Origin: Streptomyces sp. NBC_01750
Lineage (GTDB): Bacteria; Actinomycetota; Actinomycetes; Streptomycetales; Streptomycetaceae
Direction: 5' to 3'
Assembly (NCBI RefSeq): GCF_035918095.1
Contig: NZ_CP109137.1
Coordinates: 4,590,001 to 4,654,000 of the forward strand
DNA length: 64,000 bases
Shown one piece after another: positions 26,749-33,890 of this stretch. The number at the start of each line of letters is the position of its first letter. The stretch's first letter is position 1. The notes beneath the pieces were generated by a model, which saw nothing but the letters and a program-made list of their open reading frames with translations, did not search any database and had not been told where the DNA came from. A program made the position numbers and the translations under genes.

Positions 26749-27615
26749 ATGCGTGGAATCATCCTGGCGGGAGGCGCCGGCACCCGGCTTCGGCCGCTGA
26801 CCTCGGTGACATCGAAACAGCTGCTCCCGGTCTACGACAAGCCAATGATCTACTACCCGCTCTCGGTCCTGCTGCTGGCGGGGATCCGCGAGATCCTGAT
26901 CATCACCACCCCGGAGAGCCATCAGGACTTCCACCGGCTCCTCGGGGACGGCGAGCGGCTCGGTATCCGGATCGAGTACGCCCAGCAGGACGAGCCGCGG
27001 GGCCTGGCCGACGCCTTTCTGCTCGGCCGCCGCTTCATCGGTGACGACCAGGTCTGCCTGGTGCTGGGCGACAACATCTTCCACGGCCAGGACCTGCCGA
27101 CCACCGTCCGCAAGGAGGTCGCGCAGCTCGAAGGGGCGACCCTCTTCGGCTACCAGGTCGACGATCCCCGGCGGTACGGCATCGCGGTACTGGACGAGGA
27201 AGGGCGGCTGCTCGACATCGAGGAGAAGCCCACCGAGCCGAAGTCGGACCTGGCGGTCACCGGTCTCTACCTCTATGACAACGATGTGGTGTCGTACGCG
27301 GCGGAGCTGTCGCCCTCCGCGCGCGGCGAACTGGAAATCACCGACATCAACCGGCGCTATGTGGAGCAGGGCAGGGCGCGGCTGGTGAATCTGGGATCCG
27401 GCACGGCATGGCTGGACACCGGCACCCACGACAGCCTCTTCGAGGCGGCGGGCTATGTGCATGCCGTGCAGACGCGGCAGGGAGTGCAGATCGCCTGCAT
27501 CGAGGAGGTCGCCTTCCAGATGGGGTTCATCGGCGCCGCCGATGTGGCCAACAGCATTGACACCTACGGGCCTTCGTCGGACTACGGGCGCCATCTGGCG
27601 CGGCTGCTGGCCTGA
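26749..27615 (+). CDS. rmlA: Glucose-1-phosphate thymidylyltransferase
   Basis: A 288-residue sugar nucleotidylyltransferase that joins glucose-1-phosphate to dTTP. The signature GGAGTRLRPLT is at residues 8-18, with SKQLLPVYDKPMIYYPLS close behind, LGDNIFHG near 110 and EEKPTEPKSD near 160. This is the short form without extra domains. It begins the dTDP-deoxysugar branch and is co-transcribed with rmlB. A dedicated copy inside the cluster is usual for antibiotic sugars and separate from the cell-wall rhamnose copy expected elsewhere in the chromosome. A strong hairpin follows. Confidence 0.95.
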   Translation: MRGIILAGGAGTRLRPLTSVTSKQLLPVYDKPMIYYPLSVLLLAGIREILIITTPESHQDFHRLLGDGERLGIRIEYAQQDEPRGLADAFLLGRRFIGDDQVCLVLGDNIFHGQDLPTTVRKEVAQLEGATLFGYQVDDPRRYGIAVLDEEGRLLDIEEKPTEPKSDLAVTGLYLYDNDVVSYAAELSPSARGELEITDINRRYVEQGRARLVNLGSGTAWLDTGTHDSLFEAAGYVHAVQTRQGVQIACIEEVAFQMGFIGAADVANSIDTYGPSSDYGRHLARLLA

Positions 27616-27650
27616 GCGGGCAGCAGGGCGGCAGGGCAGCTGAACAGATG

Positions 27651-27682
27651 GATGGCCGTCCCCGGGTGCGGGGACGGCCATC
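27651..27682. terminator. Bidirectional terminator between rmlA and ACP gene
   Basis: GATGGCCGTCCCC and GGGGACGGCCATC form a perfect 13-bp stem with a 6-base loop, extended by CAGAT/ATCTG-like flanks. It lies between the convergent rmlA and ACP genes and can serve both. Confidence 0.85.
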
Positions 27683-27712
27683 TGTTGTCGGTCGGTCCGG
27701 GAGCCGGTGGCG

Positions 27713-27967
27713 TCAGGAGGTGGTGGCGCCAGCCGTGGTGAGCTTCTGCGCCAGCAGGTTCAGCACATCGTCGAGGGTGTGCTCGACGGTGATCTCCTCC
27801 TCGTCGACGGGGGTGGAGAACTCGGCCTCCAGGGCCGTGGCGAACTCCACCAGGGCCAGCGAGTCGAACTCCAGGGACTCCAGCGTCGGGCTGCCCGCCA
27901 GCGCGGCGGGCTCGAGGCCGAACGTGGAAACCAGGATTCCGGTCACCCGGCTCTTCAGGTCGCTCAT
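27713..27967 (-). CDS. Acyl carrier protein
   Basis: A free-standing acidic ACP of 84 residues. Ser36 in EFDSLALVEF is the phosphopantetheine site (DSL motif), between predicted helices I and II; the third and fourth helices follow (DEEEITVEHTLDDVLNLLAQ). It carries acyl intermediates as thioesters. The GAGGAGAAG ribosome-binding site lies just ahead of ATG 27967. It is 29 bases downstream of the KAS III gene on the same strand, so the two are co-expressed. It differs from a housekeeping ACP in lacking the usual fabD/fabH/fabF neighbours and in being inside the cluster, so it is probably dedicated to its product. Confidence 0.92.
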   Translation of the reverse strand: MSDLKSRVTGILVSTFGLEPAALAGSPTLESLEFDSLALVEFATALEAEFSTPVDEEEITVEHTLDDVLNLLAQKLTTAGATTS

Positions 27968-27996
27968 GGGTCGCTTCTCCTCATCGGTGGTTGACG

Positions 27997-29028
27997 TCAA
28001 GCGGTGACTGCGGTGACATCCGGCCAGCGCAGCACGGTCGATGCCCAGGTCAGCCCGCCGCCGAAGGCCGTGAGCAGGACGCCCTGGCCCTGTCGCAGAG
28101 TGCCGGAGGCGGCGGCGTCGGCGAGCGCGAGCGGGATCGAGGCGGCGGAGGTGTTGCCCACCCGCTCGATGTGGGAGACGAGCCGCTCGCTCGGGATCTC
28201 CAGATCGGCGGCGACGGCGTCGAGGATGCGCTGGTTCGCCTGGTGGGCGACGACATGGTCGAGGGTGTCGGTGGTCCAGCCCGCGCTCGCCAGCACCCGC
28301 CGCGCGGACTGCGACATATGGGCCACGGCATTGCGGTAGACCCTTTTGCCCTGCATCTGGAAGTAGTGGTCGGCCCGTTCGACGCTCCGCCCCGGGGCCG
28401 AACGCTGCCGGGAACCGCCCGCGGGCACCGTGATCAGATCGGCGAGTGCGCCGTCGCTGCCCAGGTCGTACGGTCCGAGCGCGCCCTCCTCGTCCGCTCT
28501 GCCCGCACGGACCACCACAGCGCCCGCCCCGTCCCCGAACACCGCACGGGTGGTGCGGTCCTGCGGGTCCAGGATGGTCGAGTAGGCGTCCGCGCCGATC
28601 ACCAGCACCCGCTCGGCGATGCCGGCGGCTATGAATCCCGAGGCGACGGCGAGGCTGTAGACGAATCCGCTGCACACGGCCGCCACATCGAAGGCGGGTA
28701 CGGGGCCGAGACCGAGCCGTCCTGCCACATCGGGTGCGGTGGCCGGGCAGGGCCGGTCCGGCGTGGTGGTGGCCACCACCACCGCGTCCACGTCCGAGGC
28801 ACCGGACGACTTCAGGGCGCGCAGGCCCGCTTCGACGGCGAGGTCCGAGGTGGCCATTCCCTCGTCGATCACATGCCGCTGGGCGATGCCCGTACGGCTG
28901 CGGATCCATTCGTCGCTGGTGTCCAGTTCGGCGGAGAGGTCATGGTTGGTGACCACTCGGGCCGGCAGCCAGGAACCGATACCGGTGATGACCGCGGCCC
29001 TGTGGTGACTGTGCGCTTCTGAAACCAT
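27997..29028 (-). CDS. Beta-ketoacyl-ACP synthase III (KAS III, FabH-like)
   Basis: A 343-residue thiolase-fold enzyme that condenses an acyl-CoA starter with a malonyl-ACP. The catalytic triad is intact: Cys119 in AAVCSGFVYS, His262 in VVAHQANQR and Asn292 in RVGNTSAAS. The N-terminus carries SDEWIRSRTGI and the C-terminus FGGGLTWAS, as in FabH. ATG 29028 has AAGGGG nine bases upstream; the ATG at 29037 directly abuts that site. It leads a two-gene operon with the ACP and diverges from the AfsA-like gene. FabH enzymes of streptomycetes often accept branched starters, which the nearby BkdABC could supply. Confidence 0.93.
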   Translation of the reverse strand: MVSEAHSHHRAAVITGIGSWLPARVVTNHDLSAELDTSDEWIRSRTGIAQRHVIDEGMATSDLAVEAGLRALKSSGASDVDAVVVATTTPDRPCPATAPDVAGRLGLGPVPAFDVAAVCSGFVYSLAVASGFIAAGIAERVLVIGADAYSTILDPQDRTTRAVFGDGAGAVVVRAGRADEEGALGPYDLGSDGALADLITVPAGGSRQRSAPGRSVERADHYFQMQGKRVYRNAVAHMSQSARRVLASAGWTTDTLDHVVAHQANQRILDAVAADLEIPSERLVSHIERVGNTSAASIPLALADAAASGTLRQGQGVLLTAFGGGLTWASTVLRWPDVTAVTA

Positions 29029-29119
29029 GTCATTCATCCCCTTGTCGAAGCCTCGTTGAAGTCTTCCAAGTGATGCCAGGTATAGGGAATTTCATGGAAG
29101 CCTGCTTCGAAAGTATTCA

Positions 29120-29149
29120 TTGAATTCGGCGAGCGTCAACGAGTATCTA
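29120..29149 (+). promoter_or_regulatory. Candidate promoter of the AfsA-like operon
   Basis: TTGAAT and TATCTA separated by 18 bases resemble a vegetative -35/-10 pair, within the 266-base AT-richer region (29029-29294) between the KAS III and AfsA-like genes. Transcription from here would give a leader of roughly 135 bases. No gamma-butyrolactone-receptor (ARE) palindrome was recognised in the region. Confidence 0.4.
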
Positions 29150-29294
29150 GGCGATGCTTGCAGGTCACATCGGGCGGCGTAGCCGATCGGCCACCCCGGT
29201 CTGGCAGTTGTGCCGCGGCAATTCAGGAAACTAATGTCCATGACGTACTTCCTGTGCGGTTGTTACGCCGCAATTACCGGGAGAGGAACAGTAG

Positions 29295-30041
29295 ATGAGC
29301 ACCAACGTCATGGTGGTCGCGGACCGCTTCACCGGATTTGTTCAGTCGGACGACGTCCGCACCGTCTCCGGGCTCACCGCGGAGATCAACAAGGGCGTGT
29401 TCGACGACGGACACGGCGAGGTCCTGCTGCACGGCGGCCAGGGCGTCGGCAGCTTCGAGCGCGGGTACCTCCAGCAGGCCATCGACCGGCGCAAACTGAC
29501 CGACCGGATCCGCTTCACCGGCGAGCAGGTGGAGCCGGAGGGCCGCGATGTGGTGCACAAACACAGCGAGAACAACGTTCTGCTGGCCAACCTCCACCGG
29601 GTGGACGGCGCACGCTACACCGCTGACATCCGGGTGCACGGCGACAATGAACTGCTGCTGGACCACCAGACCGGAGAGCATGTCCAGGGCATGGTCATCG
29701 TCGAGGCGGTGCGTCAGCTCTTTGTCGGAGTCTTCGAGTGCGGGTACCGCAACCGCTGGCCCCTCAGCGATTTCTACATAGTCTGGAACTCCGTGAACCT
29801 GACGTTCGAAAACTTCCTCTTCCCGCTTCCCGCGGAAATTCACTGCACAGTGAACGAACTTTCGGTCGAAAAGCCCGAAAGGCAGCTGGACTTCGCCCTC
29901 GATGTGGAGCTGCAGCAGAGCGGAAAGCTGACGGCTTCGGGCCGGGTCGGCTTCTCCGGATTTCCCCGCCAGAAGATCGCCGTACTCGAGCGTCGAAAGG
30001 CCCACAAAGCGCTCAAGGGTCTCCTTGAGACCAGCGCCTGA
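29295..30041 (+). CDS. AfsA-family hotdog protein with a single AfsA repeat
   Basis: A 248-residue protein. Residues ~87-230 align by eye with the first half of Streptomyces griseus AfsA: VHKHSENNVLLA against VHRTRPEDAF, EHVQGMVIVEAVRQ (Glu137, Arg140) against DPLLVAEAMRQ, then ECGY and the strand NLTFENFLFPLPAEIHC. Classical AfsA has two such hotdogs; here only one is present, preceded by an ~85-residue N-terminal region of unknown fold. AfsA enzymes join a 3-oxoacyl thioester to dihydroxyacetone phosphate to start a butenolide; MmyD in methylenomycin biosynthesis is a relative that is thought to use another sugar-like partner. First gene of a seven-gene operon. Confidence 0.85.
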   Translation: MSTNVMVVADRFTGFVQSDDVRTVSGLTAEINKGVFDDGHGEVLLHGGQGVGSFERGYLQQAIDRRKLTDRIRFTGEQVEPEGRDVVHKHSENNVLLANLHRVDGARYTADIRVHGDNELLLDHQTGEHVQGMVIVEAVRQLFVGVFECGYRNRWPLSDFYIVWNSVNLTFENFLFPLPAEIHCTVNELSVEKPERQLDFALDVELQQSGKLTASGRVGFSGFPRQKIAVLERRKAHKALKGLLETSA

Positions 30042-30082
30042 CCTCTTCACTTCTCCAGTTCACTTTCCAGGAGGAAATCCTC

Positions 30083-30700
30083 GTGTCCGCACGCCTGTTG
30101 CTCGTGACCGAAGTGCCGGTGCAGAGCGAAGAGATCGACAAGACCATCGCGGCCTGGACCGCGCACAACGCCGCCTCCGAGCACGGCGGCTCCGTGCTCT
30201 ACCGCTCGATCGACGACGCGGACCTGCTGGTGGAGCTGACGCCGGTCACCGGCCTCGCCGAGATCGCCGAGCGCGACGCGGCCCACCGAGAGCTCGCTGC
30301 CACCATCGCGCCCGCCCTCGCCGGTGACTTCCGCCGCCAGGTCGTCGAGTTCGTCGAGGCGCCGAAGGACACGGACGAGCCGCTGCCGGCGACTGCGTAC
30401 ATCCAGCTGAGGCATGTCGAGGTGAAGCCCCCGGTGCACGACGCGTACCGGGAGTGGCGGGACCGCACGATCTTCGACGTCGTACGCACACACGACGAGG
30501 TCGAGGTCTTCCTGGCCTACCACTCCCTGCTGAGCACCGAGCCCGGCGTGCTGTTCGTCTCCGGATTCTCCGTCGAACCCGATGTATACCAGGCGGTGTT
30601 CACCTCCCCCCGGTACCAGGACATCGTCAAGCAGGCCGGCGACACGTACATCACCGACCGGGGTCTCTACACCCGGATCTACGCCCGCGTCGAGAACTGA
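30083..30700 (+). CDS. Unrecognised 205-residue protein, possible tandem alpha-beta barrel
   Basis: No family assigned. Two halves (about 1-95 and 103-205) each show a pattern of strand, helix, strand, strand, helix, strand: LLLVTEVPV and ADLLVELTPV in the first, AYIQLRHVEV and VEVFLAYHSL and GVLFVSGFSV in the second. This resembles a tandem of ferredoxin-like domains, as in antibiotic biosynthesis monooxygenases and some cyclases. No metal or flavin motif is visible and there is no signal peptide. The GTG start follows GGAGGAAATCCTC, a strong ribosome-binding site. Its place directly after the AfsA-like gene suggests an early tailoring role. Confidence 0.75.
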   Translation: MSARLLLVTEVPVQSEEIDKTIAAWTAHNAASEHGGSVLYRSIDDADLLVELTPVTGLAEIAERDAAHRELAATIAPALAGDFRRQVVEFVEAPKDTDEPLPATAYIQLRHVEVKPPVHDAYREWRDRTIFDVVRTHDEVEVFLAYHSLLSTEPGVLFVSGFSVEPDVYQAVFTSPRYQDIVKQAGDTYITDRGLYTRIYARVEN

Positions 30701-30712
30701 GGGGCCCGGACG

Positions 30713-31525
30713 ATGACTGAGCTGAAGCAGACGGACCGCGAAGTGGCCGTCGTCAGCGGCGCCACCGGCGGAATCGGCGGCGCGGTCGTGGAGCGGCTGG
30801 CCGCGGACGGGGCCCACGTGGTGCTGCTCGGCCGTGACGCGGCCCGGCTGGAGGCGGCGAGGAAGCGTATCGCCGGCGTGCTCGACAAGGAGGGCGACGG
30901 TGGGCACGAGCTCACCGCCGTGGTTCTCGACATCAACTCGACCGCGTCGGTCGAGGAAGGCATCGCCTGGGTGGTCCAGCATTTCGGCCGGATCGACGTG
31001 CTGGTGAACGCCGCGGGCGACGGCCCGGTGGCTCCCCTGCTCGAATCCACCGACGAGCAGTGGAACACCACGGTCAACAGCAAGCTGTTCGGCGCGATAC
31101 GGCTCACCCGGGCGGTCGCCCGGGCGATGGCGGAGCGCGGAACGGGCCGGATCGTCTTCATCAACGGTTCGTTCCGCCGCGAGCCCGATCCACTCTTCGT
31201 GATCAACGCGGTCGCCAACGCCGGACTCGGCGGATTCGCCAAGGCGATCTCCCGCGACCTGGGCCGGAGCGGACTGCGGGTCAACACCGTGGACCCGGGT
31301 GCGACCGACACCGATCTGTGGACGCAGACCCTCGCGGACCTCGGCCGGCGCTTCGGCATCAGCCCCGAGCAGGTGGGCGAGGACTTCCTCGGCAAGACGC
31401 CGTACGGATCGCTGCCGACGCCCGCCGATGTCGCCGAGGCGGTGGCCTATCTCGTTTCGCCCGGCGCCGCGCAGATCAACGGCGCCTCGATCACCGTCGA
31501 CGGTGGCGCCTCGGTGGCGCTGTAG
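30713..31525 (+). CDS. SDR family oxidoreductase (FabG-like)
   Basis: A 270-residue classical short-chain dehydrogenase. The cofactor motif is SGATGGIGGAVVERL (about residues 15-29), with LLGRDAARLE after strand 2 giving a likely NADPH preference, and NAAGDGPVAP. In the catalytic region, FINGSFRREPDPLFVINAVAN occupies the place of the Ser and YxxxK motif; the expected Tyr is not evident there (F or a shifted residue instead), which should be checked by structure alignment. The C-terminal PGATDTDLW and NGASITVDGGAS are typical of FabG-like enzymes. It starts 12 bases after the previous gene. It probably reduces a keto group on the acyl or butenolide intermediate. Confidence 0.85.
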   Translation: MTELKQTDREVAVVSGATGGIGGAVVERLAADGAHVVLLGRDAARLEAARKRIAGVLDKEGDGGHELTAVVLDINSTASVEEGIAWVVQHFGRIDVLVNAAGDGPVAPLLESTDEQWNTTVNSKLFGAIRLTRAVARAMAERGTGRIVFINGSFRREPDPLFVINAVANAGLGGFAKAISRDLGRSGLRVNTVDPGATDTDLWTQTLADLGRRFGISPEQVGEDFLGKTPYGSLPTPADVAEAVAYLVSPGAAQINGASITVDGGASVAL

Positions 31526-31540
31526 GTGGAGGAAGCCGAG

Positions 31541-32773
31541 ATGGTCACCACGGCACAGACATCCTCCTCCGCCGCCGAGCGTTCCACGGCGGCGGCCTGG
31601 CGCGCGGCCGTCGTCGCCGCGGCCGCGACCTGCTGCGCGGTCTCCACCATCTACATGACGCAGCCGGTCTTCCCCGAGATCGCCGCGTCCTTGAAGGTCG
31701 GCCCGGAGGACGCCCGGTTCGTCTTCACCGTGGCGACCTTCGCGTACGCCCTGTCGTTCTTTCTCTTCGGGCCGCTCTCCGACCGGTTCAGCAGCAGGGC
31801 GCTGGGCGGCAGCGGAGCGGTGACGGTCGCCGCGCTGATCGGCGTCGCCGCGGTGGTGCCCGACTTCACGGTGTTCGCGCTGCTGCTCGCGGTGGCCGGG
31901 ATCGCGGCCGCCGCGGTACCGGCCGCGATGATCGCGCTGATGCCGAGAATCGCTCCCGACGGTCTGGTCGGGGTCTTCTTCGGACTGATCATCGGGGCCA
32001 CGGTCGCCGGCATCACCCTTGGACGCTCCTTCACCGGCGTCGTCGCCGGATGGGCCGACTGGCACAAGGCGGTGCTGCTGCTCGCGGCGCTCAATGTGCT
32101 GACCGCGGTGCTGCTGCGGCTGCTGCCGACACCGCGCGCGGACCACCTCCGGGCCCGCAAGCCGGTGGGGCAGGCGTATCTGGCGGCACTGCGGATGTTC
32201 GGACAGGGGCCCGTGGTGCGGTTGTTCGGCGTCGGCGCGCTGCTGTTCTTCGGCTATCTCGGACTCGTCACGTTTCTGACGTACCGGCTGCAGGGCGCTC
32301 CGTTCCACTACACCGCCGGTGCGATCGGCACGGTGAGCCTGATCGGTCTGACCGGTGTGCTGGGCGCACCGCTGGCCGGCCGGCTGAGCAGCCGGATCGC
32401 GCCGCGCCAGGTGGTGCTGCTGGGCCTCGGCCTGGTGATGGCCGGTGTCGCCGCGCTCGGGGCGGCGTCGGGCACCGCGCTGCTGGTGGTCGGGATGCTG
32501 CTGCTCTTCCTGGGCGTCTTCTCGTGCCAGCCGGCCGTGCTGGTGCTGCTGGCCCGGGCCGTGCCCCAGGAACAGCGCGGCGCCGCCTCGTCCATGTACA
32601 TGCTCGTCTGCCTGCTCGCGGGCAGCGCCGCCAGCGCCGCGCTCGGTCCGGTGTGGACCGGTGGCGGCTGGGGTGCCGTGGTGGCCACCGGCGCGGGCTC
32701 CGTGGGACTCGCGGCCGCACTCGCGGCGCTCGGTTTCCGGGACAGCACAGCGGAAGGGAGTGGCTCGCGATGA
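31541..32773 (+). CDS. MFS transporter
   Basis: A 410-residue inner-membrane protein with about 12 predicted helices of the major facilitator superfamily. The intracellular loop 2-3 motif is GPLSDRFSSRALG, and drug-exporter-like Pro/Gly-rich helices follow. The N-terminus is a 35-residue cytoplasmic segment. ATG 31541 was preferred over GTG 31526 because GGAGG lies at ideal distance. It lies inside the biosynthetic operon with tight spacing on both sides and shares ATGA with the next gene, so it is a good candidate for exporting the cluster product and giving self-protection. The substrate cannot be read from sequence. Confidence 0.9.
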   Translation: MVTTAQTSSSAAERSTAAAWRAAVVAAAATCCAVSTIYMTQPVFPEIAASLKVGPEDARFVFTVATFAYALSFFLFGPLSDRFSSRALGGSGAVTVAALIGVAAVVPDFTVFALLLAVAGIAAAAVPAAMIALMPRIAPDGLVGVFFGLIIGATVAGITLGRSFTGVVAGWADWHKAVLLLAALNVLTAVLLRLLPTPRADHLRARKPVGQAYLAALRMFGQGPVVRLFGVGALLFFGYLGLVTFLTYRLQGAPFHYTAGAIGTVSLIGLTGVLGAPLAGRLSSRIAPRQVVLLGLGLVMAGVAALGAASGTALLVVGMLLLFLGVFSCQPAVLVLLARAVPQEQRGAASSMYMLVCLLAGSAASAALGPVWTGGGWGAVVATGAGSVGLAAALAALGFRDSTAEGSGSR

Positions 32774-33615
32774 GCCGTTCGCAGAGCTACCGGCTCAGCC
32801 CCACCACCCAGGGGCCGTCGTATCCGCCCAGTGAGATCGTCGACGCCGACGGAGACTTCGTGGTGATCGGGATGATCAACCGGGAGGGGCCTTCGGGCGG
32901 TGTCGAACGGTCCTGGGGATCCGCGATCGTGAGCCCCAAGAGCGATCTGCCGCCGTTCGGCGAGCAGCTCCCGTACACCGTCGTACGTGAGCTGGGCAGC
33001 GAACTCGGTCCGGCGGACCAGGACATGGTGCTGTACACGCTGCCGCTTCCGCTGCCGTGCAACAACTACCCGATGGTCTTCGCCCCCGAGCAGCGGCCGG
33101 ACGCGAACGAGATCGTACGGCCGAGCTATCCGCTGCATCAGGCGCCGATCCCCGATCTGCGGCCCGAGGACGGGCCGAAGGTGACCGAGCCGATCACACT
33201 CGGCCGGTGGGTCCAGGCGGAGGGGGTGCTGGAGGTGGAGCTCACTCCGGACGGCCGGAGCGCCGTTTTCCGGATGGAGTTCGGCGGGCTGGTCCCCAAC
33301 AGCCTCTACACGGTGATGTCCCTGCGGCAGCACGACCTGGACCCGGCGGGGCCCACCCGGCCGGGGCCGCTGGGCGTGCCCAATGTCTTCGTCACCGACG
33401 AGGACGGCAGCGCGCGTTACCGCGCGACCATGCCGCACCCCTTCCCGGCGCCCGGCACGCCGGGAGGGAACCGCATCATCAATGTCGTGGTGCTGTGGAT
33501 GAGTTATCAGCAGAACTACGGCGGTGCCATCGGCTGGTTCGGCCTGGGTGGCGACATTCATGCTCAGTTGAAACTTCAGAAGCCGGAATTTCACGAATTC
33601 GTAACGACGGAATGA
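32770..33615 (+). CDS. Unrecognised 281-residue protein, beta-rich
   Basis: No family assigned. The N-terminal half (1-130) is Pro-rich with short strands; the C-terminal half has a repeated strand pattern (AVFRMEFGGLVPNSLYTVMS, then GPLGVPNVFVTDEDGSARYR) that resembles a beta-sandwich in which a domain of the type seen after GLxPxxxYTV is followed by a TDxxGxAxY strand. No signal peptide, so cytosolic. It overlaps the MFS gene by four bases (ATGA), so it is translationally coupled to it. It may be a cyclase or a binding partner for the intermediate; both are speculation from context. It is the least familiar large protein of the operon. Confidence 0.75.
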   Translation: MSRSQSYRLSPTTQGPSYPPSEIVDADGDFVVIGMINREGPSGGVERSWGSAIVSPKSDLPPFGEQLPYTVVRELGSELGPADQDMVLYTLPLPLPCNNYPMVFAPEQRPDANEIVRPSYPLHQAPIPDLRPEDGPKVTEPITLGRWVQAEGVLEVELTPDGRSAVFRMEFGGLVPNSLYTVMSLRQHDLDPAGPTRPGPLGVPNVFVTDEDGSARYRATMPHPFPAPGTPGGNRIINVVVLWMSYQQNYGGAIGWFGLGGDIHAQLKLQKPEFHEFVTTE

Positions 33616-33631
33616 ATTGAGGTTGGTGGCT

Positions 33632-33847
33632 GTGCCGTTCATCACTGTGACCACGTGGCCGAATCAGACGGATGAGAAGAGTCAGGAGCTGATCGAGGAG
33701 ATAACCAAGGCCACGCACAAGGTCACCGGAGCGCCGCTCGACAAGATAGCGGTGGTCATTCAGGAGATTCCCCAGAATCGTTGGGGCGAGGGTGGGATCA
33801 TGGCTACGAACCCGGAATTTCCGGAGTTGAGCCGACGCCGGAACTGA
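33632..33847 (+). CDS. 4-oxalocrotonate tautomerase family protein
   Basis: A 71-residue tautomerase-superfamily subunit. After removal of the GTG-encoded Met, the mature N-terminus is Pro1 (PFITVTTWPN), the catalytic base of this family, and the fold follows as beta-alpha-beta with TEKSQ-like helix and IAVVIQEIPQNRWGEGG. Such enzymes shift keto-enol double bonds. The start at 33632 is set by the need for Pro at position 2; a TTG five codons upstream would bury it. A GAGG site precedes it. It is the sixth gene of the operon, so it probably tautomerises an enol or exocyclic alkene of the intermediate. Confidence 0.88.
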   Translation: MPFITVTTWPNQTDEKSQELIEEITKATHKVTGAPLDKIAVVIQEIPQNRWGEGGIMATNPEFPELSRRRN

Positions 33848-33890
33848 GCCGGCGCAGGTCCTGAACCATGGAACAAGGAGTCTTCCAGGC

